From Spirochaetota bacterium (lineage in GTDB: Bacteria; Spirochaetota; Spirochaetia; B11-G9): DNA of 44,599 nt. A model generated the notes under the pieces. The model did not search any database. It saw only the letters and a list, made by a program, of their open reading frames with translations, and was not told where the DNA came from. Numbering within the stretch: position 1 is the stretch's first letter; the number at the start of each line of letters is the position of its first letter. The stretch spans positions 1-44,599 of the forward strand of contig JAJRQE010000304.1 of the NCBI GenBank assembly GCA_024280415.1, written 5' to 3'. Below are positions 25,039-34,137 of this stretch, piece after piece. Both the position numbers and the translations under genes were made by a program.

Positions 25039-26815
25039 AATAGCACGTAAAACAGGTATCATTGTAATCATATTCTACCTATTGGCATTTACCTTCTTTT
25101 TCATCTACTCCATAGTAAATTTTTCGGGACTCACAATTGTGGAAACACCTGTAACAGTCCAGGATTCCGGAGAGTTCAACAAAACACTCTCAGTACTACG
25201 AAGTAATCCTGAATCGGAAATACAGATTCTGTACAGTTTTAAACTGAACTGGATCCTGACAAACTCACTCAGGTTGTTTATTCAAAATATTCTTTCTGTT
25301 CACAGTACTGCATTAATATTTGCCTTCTCTCTCTTTTTCCCCTGGAGAACAGGCAGGCAGAATATGAAAGTCCACTTTGTTAATATAATTGAAAAGAGTA
25401 TATTCATGTTCCTTGTACTGACCCTGCTTTTTACTATTCTGGCAGAGGGATTACTGCCTGGAATACTGAAAAAACAGGCAAACCAGCAATATATGTCAGG
25501 AATGGCCGTAGATTATTTTACTCAGGCCAATAAAGAAATCAACTCCACAGGAAGAGATAGGGATTATAGCAGTATCATACTCATGCTCAAAGCATATCTT
25601 CAGATTGATCCCGGCAATCCCACTGTTAACAGTACACTGGACTGGGCTGTAGGAAATGTTGAAATAAAAAAGATAATAGATCCTCCTGTGTTGAATAATG
25701 ACTCGTCACAAAATAAAGCAGCAGATTATTTTAATAAGGCTAATGAATATTTGGAAGACGAAGACTATTATTCCGCTCTCTACTATGCAGACCTTGCATA
25801 CAAACTGGACAAGACAAGAAAAGATGCACAGAGAGTTGCAGCAAAATCCAGAGAAGGAATAAGATCACTGGAACCCAATCAGAATGATAAAGCAGCAAGG
25901 GAGTACTACGGACTTAAAAAGACAGGTTTTGATAAACTTCAGAATGATGATCCTATTGGAGCCTACTATATTTTCAGATCCCTCTCAAAACAATCTACAG
26001 AAGATGGTGACATTATAGAGTTTCTAAAACGTTCGACTGATGAGATCACAGCTATTGCTTTTTTTACCGATGAAGCAGAAAAATATATGTATCTTCCAGG
26101 ATTTGAGGATATTATTTTTCTTGAAAACAATCAGAGTCTAATACATATAGGTAAAATGATTTTACTGGATAGTGAGGAAGCTTATTTTTACGATATAGAA
26201 GTAGTTGAAATTAACAGCAATGGAATTATTACAAAACATTTCAAGGCTCCCTTTGGAAAGTACCTGTCCAGCTCCAAGTCCATTATCATGCAGGTGATCG
26301 ATAGAGATGATGAAAGGATTAATTTTAAACCTGAATATATTACCGGAACAGCGGATGTTCCTGAAGATATTTTACTTTTAGTTTCCCCGGATCTGAACGA
26401 AATGGCATCTATGGAAAATATTAAGAAAAGCCTTAAATATATGAATATTATTCAGCTGTTTAAGTCTGCATCGATTTTTGACAAATACGGATATTTAAAG
26501 GAACCAGTTGAATTAATTCTCTTAAGCAGAATATTAAAACCTTTTACTTTCTTAATATTATCATTCCTTTCCGTCAGTATTGGATGGTTTCTCAGGTATC
26601 GCAGTTCTTCGCTTCCCTGGATGGCATTATTAATAATGCCGGTTATCCCGGTTGTTATGAAATATATTATATCTGTTTATGAATACTGTATAAACCTACT
26701 TTTTGGATACGCCCTGATGAGAACGAGTTTCACAATTTCTATTATAATTCTTATCGCATCTCAGGGGTTACTGTTATTCATCGCAATGATTTCCATTGCC
26801 GGACAGAAGGAATAG
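25031..26815 (+). CDS. LptF/LptG-like membrane protein with helical-repeat insertion
   Basis: A 594-residue protein. Membrane helices lie at about 8-30, 85-105 and 118-142. A helical, TPR-like region follows at about 150-335 (repeated YFxxANxxL and YYxALYYADLAYKLD patterns), then a beta-rich stretch at about 345-445 and three final helices at about 498-520, 529-550 and 568-590. The segment VSPDLNEMASMENIKKSLKYM...LSRILKPFTFLIL recalls the end of the LptG jelly-roll and entry to TM4. That resemblance is my reading, not a search result. LptF/LptG proteins are near 360 residues, so the helical insert would account for most of the excess length. It ends two bases from the convergent murA stop. 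Confidence 0.6.
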   Translation: MDKIARKTGIIVIIFYLLAFTFFFIYSIVNFSGLTIVETPVTVQDSGEFNKTLSVLRSNPESEIQILYSFKLNWILTNSLRLFIQNILSVHSTALIFAFSLFFPWRTGRQNMKVHFVNIIEKSIFMFLVLTLLFTILAEGLLPGILKKQANQQYMSGMAVDYFTQANKEINSTGRDRDYSSIILMLKAYLQIDPGNPTVNSTLDWAVGNVEIKKIIDPPVLNNDSSQNKAADYFNKANEYLEDEDYYSALYYADLAYKLDKTRKDAQRVAAKSREGIRSLEPNQNDKAAREYYGLKKTGFDKLQNDDPIGAYYIFRSLSKQSTEDGDIIEFLKRSTDEITAIAFFTDEAEKYMYLPGFEDIIFLENNQSLIHIGKMILLDSEEAYFYDIEVVEINSNGIITKHFKAPFGKYLSSSKSIIMQVIDRDDERINFKPEYITGTADVPEDILLLVSPDLNEMASMENIKKSLKYMNIIQLFKSASIFDKYGYLKEPVELILLSRILKPFTFLILSFLSVSIGWFLRYRSSSLPWMALLIMPVIPVVMKYIISVYEYCINLLFGYALMRTSFTISIIILIASQGLLLFIAMISIAGQKE

Positions 26816-26817
26816 TC

Positions 26818-28092
26818 TTAAACTTTTTCTATCCTTGCACCAAGAGATGTAAGCTTTTCCGCTAAACGTTCATAACCACGCTCAATCTGATAAACATTCT
26901 GTATTTCGCTCTTTCCTTCAGCACAGAGAGCCGCAATAACCATGGCCATCCCGGCTCTGACATCCGGAGAAACCAACTCAGCTCCCTTTAATCGGGAGGG
27001 ACCGCTTACAACTGCTCTGTGAGGATCACAAAGAATTATCCTTGCTCCCATTCCAATCAGTTTATCTACAAAAAACATTCGGGATTCAAAAAGCTTCTCA
27101 TGAATAAGTACTGTTCCTTCAACCTGGGTGGCGACAACGGTCATAATACTGGTCAGGTCTGCAGGAAACCCAGGCCAGGGGGCATCATCAATCTTCGGGA
27201 TCATCCCCCCCAGCTCAGGACTTATCCTCATATCCTGCCCTGAGGGTATACGGATAGTTGAACCATCTGTCTCCCAGTGAATCCCAAGTTTACCAAAAGC
27301 AATTCTTGTCATCATCAGATGTTCCGGCGCTGCCTTTTCTATCTCCAGTTCTCCCCGTGTTACTGCTGCAAGACCAATATAGGATCCGACTTCCATAAAA
27401 TCGGAACCTATTACAAACTCGGTTCCTCCCAGTTTTTTTACTCCTTCTATGTAGAGTATATTAGAACCTATTCCTGTTATTTTTGCGCCCATGGAATTCA
27501 GCATATTACAAAGATCCTGAACATGAGGTTCACTGGCAGCGTTCATAATAGTTGTTTTGCCTGAGGCCATTGAAGCGGCCATAACTGCATTCTCGGTTGC
27601 AGTAACAGAAGCTTCATCCATAAAAATATCTGTACCCACAAGCTTATTGGCATTAAGTCTGAACAGACCATCAATATCTATCTGAGCCCCGAGAGCACTG
27701 AAGGCAAGAAAGTGTGAATCCAGACGCCTTCTTCCAATTACATCCCCTCCCGGAGGAGGGAGCATAACCTTCCCGGTTCTGGCAAGAAGGGGACCGGCGA
27801 AAAGTATTGAGGCACGAATGCTTTTTGCATGTTCGGCCTGTATTTCGGAAGATTTAATATTATTTGTTTTTATCTTGTATTCACCCTGCTTCTTTCTTGT
27901 AACAGAGACACCAAGAGATTTAAGCACATCAAACATAACCCTGACATCTTCAATTTCAGGAAGATTTTTTAGAGTAACTTCTTCATCTGTTAAAAGAGTT
28001 GCCGCTATACAGGGAAGAGCCGCATTCTTATTACCACTTGCTGTAATTTTACCTTTCAGAGGGAAATTACCCTCAATTATATACTTACCCAT
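26818..28092 (-). CDS. murA: UDP-N-acetylglucosamine 1-carboxyvinyltransferase, Asp active-site form
   Basis: Transfers enolpyruvate from PEP to UDP-GlcNAc, the first committed step of peptidoglycan synthesis. GNKNAALP near the start contains the catalytic K22 and N23. The catalytic loop reads [11 protein letters not shown]: residue 117 is Asp where the Escherichia coli enzyme has Cys115. Asp at this place is known from Mycobacterium, Chlamydia and Borrelia and makes the enzyme insensitive to fosfomycin. The length of 424 is normal. It is convergent with the LptG-like gene and upstream on its own strand lies the YkgJ gene. Confidence 0.96.
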   Translation of the reverse strand: MGKYIIEGNFPLKGKITASGNKNAALPCIAATLLTDEEVTLKNLPEIEDVRVMFDVLKSLGVSVTRKKQGEYKIKTNNIKSSEIQAEHAKSIRASILFAGPLLARTGKVMLPPPGGDVIGRRRLDSHFLAFSALGAQIDIDGLFRLNANKLVGTDIFMDEASVTATENAVMAASMASGKTTIMNAASEPHVQDLCNMLNSMGAKITGIGSNILYIEGVKKLGGTEFVIGSDFMEVGSYIGLAAVTRGELEIEKAAPEHLMMTRIAFGKLGIHWETDGSTIRIPSGQDMRISPELGGMIPKIDDAPWPGFPADLTSIMTVVATQVEGTVLIHEKLFESRMFFVDKLIGMGARIILCDPHRAVVSGPSRLKGAELVSPDVRAGMAMVIAALCAEGKSEIQNVYQIERGYERLAEKLTSLGARIEKV

Positions 28093-28131
28093 TGGAGTAC
28101 TCTAACTGAAGAACCTCTTTAGGTAAATAGG

Positions 28132-28611
28132 CTAAAGATCTTTTTTAATTCTGTCAAATATCATTACAACAGCCGGACAGATTGTTGAGTTAACAAGGGT
28201 TTTTTCGAAAAGCTGATGAATATTTTTCCTGTCAGTATGGGGATACTCCCTGCAAGCTTTTGGCCGCACAGCATAGATCTGACAGTAATATTCAGTATCA
28301 AGAAAGGGGCATGGCATAGATTTAAAAACCCAGTCATTATCCTCATCCCTGCGGAGATATCTATTAATAAAATCGACCGGCTTCAGTTTTAAGTGTTTTG
28401 AAATTCTGTCAATATCCCGTTCCAGAACGAGGGGACCAGTAGTTATACAGCAGTTTGCACATGCAAGGCAGTCAATTCCTTCAAATACATCATCGTGGTG
28501 TTTTTGAAAAAGGGGATCAGATTGTTTCTTTTTAATATTTTTAAGCATCTTTCTGTTTAGGCTTAATTCTGCTTCTGCTCTTGCCAGTAATTCGGTATAT
28601 TCTTTTTTCAC
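28132..28611 (-). CDS. YkgJ-family cysteine-cluster protein
   Basis: A 159-residue soluble protein of the YkgJ (Fe/Zn-binding cysteine cluster) family. Cysteines are C48, C51, C54, C55 (DCLACANCC), C101 (PCPF), C110 (YYCQIY) and C120 (RPKACREYP), the family pattern with the RPKACREYPH block. The N-terminal 40 residues are a charged helix. Members probably bind a metal cluster; the role is not known. It lies on the minus strand 39 bases upstream of murA. Confidence 0.9.
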   Translation of the reverse strand: MKKEYTELLARAEAELSLNRKMLKNIKKKQSDPLFQKHHDDVFEGIDCLACANCCITTGPLVLERDIDRISKHLKLKPVDFINRYLRRDEDNDWVFKSMPCPFLDTEYYCQIYAVRPKACREYPHTDRKNIHQLFEKTLVNSTICPAVVMIFDRIKKDL

Positions 28612-28657
28612 TCCTCTATTTTCTCCTGATATATGGTAAAAATTATATATTCTTCAA

Positions 28658-30874
28658 TCAACGGGCTATTAATATCTGATAGGTAAAGTATACAGCAGCA
28701 AGAGCATCATCATAAAGGGACTCATTCTCATCTACTGAAGTATTCAATTTACTATTAGCTGAATTAATAACAGCCAATCTTAAATTTTTCATCGATTCGG
28801 AAAGAGAAAACATTTCATCATCCCTTAATAAATCCAGACAAAACCTCCAGATCATATCCCAGTTTGATTTTCTAAACCACTCCTTAAGTTCTTTGTGTCT
28901 GTCGAAGAAATATCCAAGATCTCTGGTCTGTTCCAGGAAACTCCCAAGCCCCCTACCGCTCTTCTGATTCCTTGAGGTATAGATTTCAGACAGGAGGGGT
29001 TTGAAATCCAGAAGATTTGCAGCCAGTGAATAATAGGTCTGTCTGAATATACCATTATCAAAATCTTTCGGATGATTAAAAATATTCTTAAAAACAAGCC
29101 CTCTGGGATCCATATTTTTTAGTGCAATAAGAAAGTTTATCCTGTCCCAGGCCAAAACAGCTCTGGATTCGTACAAATAAATTTTAGAAAGAGAGTCTGT
29201 ACTCCCTATTCTGCTTAAAGACTTGGCTGCATTTGACTGAAGAGAGATGTTACTGCTCTCAAGTAATTCAAGGAGAAGCTTCTCAGTCTCCTCCCCGGGA
29301 TAAGCCCCCAGAGCAAACACAGCCTTCAGCTGATGATATGAACCGCTGTCTCCGGCTTCTTTAAGGAGTTCAGGAAGCAGTACTGGTCTGGGATGGCTAA
29401 AGAGAGATTTTAAAACCTCCCCTTTACCAGGAGATAAGGGGGATGCAATTATATGGCGTATCTCCTCGGTTGCAACACTGGCTTCATTCTGACTGATAGA
29501 GAGAAGAACTGTTCTTTTCTTTACCGGATCCCGGGTAGTATTTAATTTCCCAATATCCATATAAGCCCGCATCCCCTCGAAGGAGAAAAGGATGGAAGCT
29601 GTTTCCTTTGCAGACAGACTTCCCTCATCTTCAAGTCTTAAACTAATAAAGATAAGAAGTACCCCGAGGAGCATTGCAAATAAAAACAGAAAACTGTAGC
29701 TGTTAAAAAAACTTATCTCTGAACTTTGTCCTAAATCGATGAGCAATCCTCCTGCCAGACCGCTTATCAATGAGAAAACCGCCATAACAAAGTTAGTCAT
29801 TACATTATAACCAAAGGATTCATCTTCCGGCATTGTATCAACTAAAACTCTGGAAACGAGAACATTCCCGGACCAAATGAAAAAATTTGTAATAAACCCG
29901 AGAATAAAATAGGAATAAACAGGAAGTTTTACATTTTCTGAAACCGGGAGAAATACCCAGACTATATATACAATTGATAAAAGTGTATTCACCCCTATCA
30001 AAAGGGGTCTGCTTCCCATTCTGTCTGCAAAAGTTCTGGCAAAAAGACCCGATAGAATAACTGCAAAAGCAATTACCATTGAATAAAGAAAAACCATATT
30101 AGGATTAAATCCTGCTTCCTTTCGTATAAAAACTATAGTCAGCCCATTCACAACAATAGCAGCAACTGTTACCCATTTAAGAATCAGAGGATAGCGTCTA
30201 TCCTTCCTCTCTAGAGACTCTTTTAGAATTACTAAAATATTCCTTCCTTTCCTGTATTCCACTGTCTCCCTGCATGGAACTTTCTTTAGCTGAAGAGCTG
30301 CAGCAGTATTAAATAAAACACCAATAATCTGTAGATAAATAATGCCTGTAATTCCTGAAAAATATTTAAAGGAGGTCAGAATAAAACTGATCAGCTTCGA
30401 AACTACCGATGCAGACTGATTTGCAATATTACCCTGAGCAATAACAATTCCCCGGTTACCGGAGGTTGTAACTGTCTTAAGCAGAGGATTCCAGACAGCT
30501 ATTCCAACCATTCTAACAAGGCAGAAAACAGTATAAACTACCGGAATAAGGAGAACAGCACCCCGCCCTTCCATAATAAAAAGAAAGAGGTAGACAAGAA
30601 CTACAAGGCCTCTGATAACCCAGGCAGTAAACTGAACCGAAACCAGATTCTTACCGGAAAGTAAGCGCGGCAGACCTGCAAGAACAAACCCTGTTAAGAA
30701 AATAACCGACGATATGTACCCAAGCTCAATATTTGAAGCTCCAAAATGGATGGCCATTAAATAAACAGGTGTTTCCCCCATAAAATTAAAGCCCATCCCA
30801 TTAAGAGCCTGGAAAAGATAAATTTTTTTCTGTCCCGCCAGGCGTTCATTTTCGGATAAATATTTAGTTAGCAT
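28658..30874 (-). CDS. MFS transporter fused to HEAT-like repeat domain
   Basis: Residues 1-430 hold about 12 membrane helices with a Major Facilitator layout, including a loop with FADRMGSRP after helix 8 that resembles the MFS cytoplasmic motif. A long charged loop with KGRN...KESLERKDRR separates the halves. Residues about 445-738 are soluble and helical: units such as LLPELLKEAGDSGSYHQLKA, TEKLLLELLESSNISLQSNA and AKSLSRIGSTDSLSKIY fit HEAT/PBS-lyase-like repeats. The tail should be cytoplasmic and may bind a partner or gate transport. Substrate is unknown. The gene is divergent from the UPF0316 gene. Confidence 0.8.
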   Translation of the reverse strand: MLTKYLSENERLAGQKKIYLFQALNGMGFNFMGETPVYLMAIHFGASNIELGYISSVIFLTGFVLAGLPRLLSGKNLVSVQFTAWVIRGLVVLVYLFLFIMEGRGAVLLIPVVYTVFCLVRMVGIAVWNPLLKTVTTSGNRGIVIAQGNIANQSASVVSKLISFILTSFKYFSGITGIIYLQIIGVLFNTAAALQLKKVPCRETVEYRKGRNILVILKESLERKDRRYPLILKWVTVAAIVVNGLTIVFIRKEAGFNPNMVFLYSMVIAFAVILSGLFARTFADRMGSRPLLIGVNTLLSIVYIVWVFLPVSENVKLPVYSYFILGFITNFFIWSGNVLVSRVLVDTMPEDESFGYNVMTNFVMAVFSLISGLAGGLLIDLGQSSEISFFNSYSFLFLFAMLLGVLLIFISLRLEDEGSLSAKETASILFSFEGMRAYMDIGKLNTTRDPVKKRTVLLSISQNEASVATEEIRHIIASPLSPGKGEVLKSLFSHPRPVLLPELLKEAGDSGSYHQLKAVFALGAYPGEETEKLLLELLESSNISLQSNAAKSLSRIGSTDSLSKIYLYESRAVLAWDRINFLIALKNMDPRGLVFKNIFNHPKDFDNGIFRQTYYSLAANLLDFKPLLSEIYTSRNQKSGRGLGSFLEQTRDLGYFFDRHKELKEWFRKSNWDMIWRFCLDLLRDDEMFSLSESMKNLRLAVINSANSKLNTSVDENESLYDDALAAVYFTYQILIAR

Positions 30875-30979
30875 TTATCTATACTCAATCCCCAGAACCT
30901 TAATTTGCACAACTTATCCCTTGCTGTACTATTATCACAGTTCTATAAGAAGTATACTTCAATTTGATAAGGATTGAAA

Positions 30980-31510
30980 ATGATTGATATAATATTTACC
31001 GCTCTGCTTATCTTACTCCTCAGAGTAGGTCAGGACACTCTCTTTCTTGCTAAAATTGATGCCTTTAACAGGGGAAATAAGTTCTATTCTATGGCAGTTA
31101 ATTTTTTTGAGGCAATGTACACCATAACTGTTATTAAAATTGTTTTGACGCTTATGCAGAAAAATGTATATTACGTTATCTTTTTTGGCCTGGGATCCCT
31201 TCTGGGTGGACTAATCAGCTCTGTCATAAAGGGAAAACTTGACAATAAACTTCAGGGTCAAAGAAAGTTTTATGCCAGAATATCATTGGATGATGATAAG
31301 GACCGGTCTGAACTTATTAAAATACTTATTGAAAATAAGTATATATTTACCGTTGAAAAGCAGGTATATATCAATGGAGAGACCAGAACTGTAATTCAGG
31401 GATCAATCGAAAACAGACAGCGTATGTATCAGCTGAAAGCGATCCTGAGGGGAAGACCCGGAAAGCATGTAACAATCCTCAGGGCAGAAGATGTTTACCT
31501 TCTTAGATAA
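30980..31510 (+). CDS. UPF0316 / DUF2179 membrane protein
   Basis: A 176-residue membrane protein. About three helices lie in the first 85 residues (DUF5698 part), followed by a cytoplasmic DUF2179 domain (about 95-176) with ENKYIFTVEKQVYINGETRTVI and a C-terminal HVTILRAEDVYLL strand, as in Bacillus YebE. DUF2179 proteins are thought to bind small ligands. I chose ATG at 30980 because AAGGA lies six bases upstream; a TTG two codons earlier would have the ribosome site directly against it. Confidence 0.82.
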   Translation: MIDIIFTALLILLLRVGQDTLFLAKIDAFNRGNKFYSMAVNFFEAMYTITVIKIVLTLMQKNVYYVIFFGLGSLLGGLISSVIKGKLDNKLQGQRKFYARISLDDDKDRSELIKILIENKYIFTVEKQVYINGETRTVIQGSIENRQRMYQLKAILRGRPGKHVTILRAEDVYLLR

Positions 31511-31579
31511 ATCAACTACCACCTCCAAACAGACTGTGTGAAAGATGGTGGCTTTAGCTCTAGTGAATTAGTTTTTTTA

Positions 31580-31608
31580 TTGACCCCTCTTCATTCCTGG
31601 AATATTAT
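31580..31608 (+). promoter_or_regulatory. strong promoter giving a leaderless transcript
   Basis: TTGACC (31580-31585), 17 bases, TATTAT (31603-31608), then six bases and the ATG at 31615. A start site seven bases after the -10 box would fall on the start codon, and no ribosome site precedes the ATG. Confidence 0.7.
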
Positions 31609-31614
31609 ATTTTA

Positions 31615-32346
31615 ATGAAGAAAATAGCAGTCATTCCACCAATCCCCCTCACAGAAACGGAATTTACCAGAAGAAGAATCCAGTATGAGCAATTTGCAGA
31701 CAGAGATTTTAAAATTGAAATTCGAAGTCTAAAAGGAGGACCCCTCCTTACGGACAGTGAATATGAGCTCCTCCAGGCAAAAGGATACATGGTTGCAGAA
31801 GCCGAACTCGCAGAAAAGGAGGGAGCTGATGCAGTAATTATTGACTGTACAACAGATCCGGGAATTGTTGAGATGCAGCAGTCACTCGATATTCCTGTTA
31901 TTGGTTCCCTTAAATCTTCCATAATGCTCTCACTTCAGACAGGGAGAACATTTTCAATTCTTGCTCTGGATGAAATATGGGCAGGAATGATCAAAAGAAA
32001 GATTGAAGAATATAGACTTGATAAACACCTTTCCTCTACTGAAATTATTGGAACTCATGTTTATAATCCGGAAAATGAGAGAGAAATGGATGATTATGAA
32101 TACAACAGGTTCCTCTCTCAACTATTCAAAGCAGGGGAAAAAGCTGTTAATTCCGGAGCAGATACTATAATACTGGGATCTACAACAATTATAAAGGGGT
32201 GGAAAGAACTTGAAAACCATTTATCAGTTCCTGTTATTGCACCTGGAACTGCTGCACTAAAAACAGCAGAGATAATTTTATCCCTGAATCTAAAAACCTC
32301 CAGAAGAGCATATCCTAAAATAAATAAAAAATGGGAAATGTCATAA
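31615..32346 (+). CDS. Asp/Glu/hydantoin racemase family enzyme
   Basis: A 243-residue protein with the two-lobed fold of the Asp/Glu/hydantoin racemase superfamily. The first active-site region VIIDCTTDPG has C78; the second, where racemases have GC, reads IILGSTTI with Ser189. The VPVIAPGTAALKTAEIIL helix near the end is typical of hydantoin racemases. With only one of the two Cys acid/base residues, a two-base racemisation is doubtful; a decarboxylase, isomerase or a one-Cys racemase is possible. No hydantoinase or carbamoylase is nearby, so the substrate is unknown. The transcript seems leaderless. Confidence 0.82.
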   Translation: MKKIAVIPPIPLTETEFTRRRIQYEQFADRDFKIEIRSLKGGPLLTDSEYELLQAKGYMVAEAELAEKEGADAVIIDCTTDPGIVEMQQSLDIPVIGSLKSSIMLSLQTGRTFSILALDEIWAGMIKRKIEEYRLDKHLSSTEIIGTHVYNPENEREMDDYEYNRFLSQLFKAGEKAVNSGADTIILGSTTIIKGWKELENHLSVPVIAPGTAALKTAEIILSLNLKTSRRAYPKINKKWEMS

Positions 32347-32437
32347 AAAATCACTTATAGGAGAAACTACCGAAAAACTGGTAATGGTGGCTCGTAAAAA
32401 TAGAGACTTTAAAATATAAAATAGGTATATTTTATCC

Positions 32438-33832
32438 ATGAAACAATCAATTAAAACTATACTGTTTTTAATACTGACAACTTTAACATTCGCAGAAGAG
32501 ATCAGGATAGATCCGGACCAGTACTGGATCTCCACAAATAGGTGGGAAACTCCTTTTACAGCTGAAATGATAATCAAATCTTCTCTGACGGCTTCAGGTC
32601 TTTCAGGGGACAGACTCATTAACTATATAGGGAAATATAAAGAAGTACTTAAAAAATTCAGACTTGATTTCGAATCTGCCGCTACTGATCAGGAACCCTA
32701 TTTACAGGGGGAGTATATATTAAAATGGATGCATGAGAATCTCCTTAGCTCCTATCTGGAAAATCAAACACTAATGGATAATCTTTTGGATACAGGAAGA
32801 TACAACTGTGTATCCTCAGCACTACTCTATTCAATTCTTACAAGAGATGAAGGTCTTAACTCCGGTATAGTTGAAACAATTGATCATGCTTTTAGTACAG
32901 TCGAAACTAAAAAAGGTGTAATTGATGTTGAGACAACTACTCCATTCGGTTTTAATCCGGGAGTAAAGCAGGAATTTTATGAGGAATTTAAAAAAACAGG
33001 ATTTACCTATGTTCCACCGGGAAACTACCGGGATAGAATACAGATCAATGACAGAGATTCCATAGCATTGATCTTTCAAAACAGAATGTCTATGCTCCAG
33101 AAAAAAAATATGCACAGCCTGGTTGTTGGATTAGCAATCGACAGGTGGGTTCTTTCAGAAAGTCCTGTAACCAGAAAGGATATGAATGATGCATTTAGAA
33201 ACTGGGCCGCTGTCTTAAATAACAGAGGCAGCTATCTGGAAGCTTTCAATTTGATCAATAATTTTTCGGAAAAATACAATTTAACAGATAAGAATAAAGA
33301 TCTTCTTTACAGCCTGGCATATAATGAAATGATAGCACTTATCAACTTAAAAAATTATGGAGAAGCGGAATTATTTCTCCAGAAAACCGAAGGTGTAATT
33401 GAAAAAGGTAATATTACCAATCTTGAGAATATGATAACCCGGGGAAAAATTGAGGATCTTCTGGTAAAAGGGAGCTACACAGAATCCCTTCCTATAGTCA
33501 GGGCAGCCTATATTTCCGGTAATATTTCAGCAAAAGACTGGAAAACATGGATAACACTTATCCACCAGAACAGGGCATTCGAAATATCGGAAACTTCCGG
33601 ATGGTGGGATTCCTGGCAGTATCTGACTAATCTACCGGAAGATGAAAAATCTATACAGGCAATAAAAAGATCACTCAATATGGCTCATGAAAACTGGGGA
33701 ATTGGTATACATAATAAATTTGTTGAACTCTATAATTCCGGGCAGTTTAAGGAAGCAGAACAACTGCTTCTTGACAACCTGAAAAATGACCCGGATAATG
33801 CAATAATAAAAAGAGATCTGTCAAAATTATAA
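32438..33832 (+). CDS. exported transglutaminase-fold protein with TPR-like tail
   Basis: A signal peptide (1-19, LTFA) is followed by a domain (about 25-200) that looks like a transglutaminase-like cysteine-protease fold: RYNCVSSALLYSIL (C124), IDHAFSTV (H150) and VIDVETTTPFGF (D163) give the Cys-His-Asp triad in the right order and spacing. Residues about 230-464 are helical repeats (NNRGSYLEAFNLI, LKNYGEAELFL, YNSGQFKEAEQLLLDNLKNDPDN), TPR-like. Such periplasmic proteins may act on peptides or peptidoglycan stems, but the substrate is unknown. There is no ribosome site; TATATT ends six bases before the ATG, suggesting a leaderless message. Confidence 0.75.
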   Translation: MKQSIKTILFLILTTLTFAEEIRIDPDQYWISTNRWETPFTAEMIIKSSLTASGLSGDRLINYIGKYKEVLKKFRLDFESAATDQEPYLQGEYILKWMHENLLSSYLENQTLMDNLLDTGRYNCVSSALLYSILTRDEGLNSGIVETIDHAFSTVETKKGVIDVETTTPFGFNPGVKQEFYEEFKKTGFTYVPPGNYRDRIQINDRDSIALIFQNRMSMLQKKNMHSLVVGLAIDRWVLSESPVTRKDMNDAFRNWAAVLNNRGSYLEAFNLINNFSEKYNLTDKNKDLLYSLAYNEMIALINLKNYGEAELFLQKTEGVIEKGNITNLENMITRGKIEDLLVKGSYTESLPIVRAAYISGNISAKDWKTWITLIHQNRAFEISETSGWWDSWQYLTNLPEDEKSIQAIKRSLNMAHENWGIGIHNKFVELYNSGQFKEAEQLLLDNLKNDPDNAIIKRDLSKL

Positions 33833-33887
33833 TTTTAGTATTTTTTTAGATCATTTAATATAGTTTTATATTTCAGGGAGAAAACAG

Positions 33888-34088
33888 ATGGATAGTAAGC
33901 GCATAGAAACACTCGAAGTAAGAATGACCCATCTGGAAAACTATCTGGATCAGCTTAATGAAATTATACTGGAAAACAACCGTCTCCTGGAAACAATGAG
34001 AATGGAACAGGAATCCTTCCGGCAGCAGATGAGAGAAGTCGGGGATCACCTTCCGGGACCGGATTCTGCAAAACCTCCCCACTACTAA
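33888..34088 (+). CDS. slyX: SlyX family protein
   Basis: A 66-residue coiled-coil protein: heptad-like IETLEVRMTHLENYLDQLNEIILENNRLLETMRMEQESFRQQM, and a proline-rich end PPHY that is the hallmark of SlyX. The family's role is unknown; the Escherichia coli gene was named for its position by slyD. GGGAG lies seven bases upstream of the ATG. It follows the transglutaminase-fold gene by 55 bases and may share its message. Confidence 0.88.
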   Translation: MDSKRIETLEVRMTHLENYLDQLNEIILENNRLLETMRMEQESFRQQMREVGDHLPGPDSAKPPHY

Positions 34089-34137
34089 TACTGCCGGGAA
34101 TAATTATTATCATGAATAATCCAGTAATTTCTACTTA

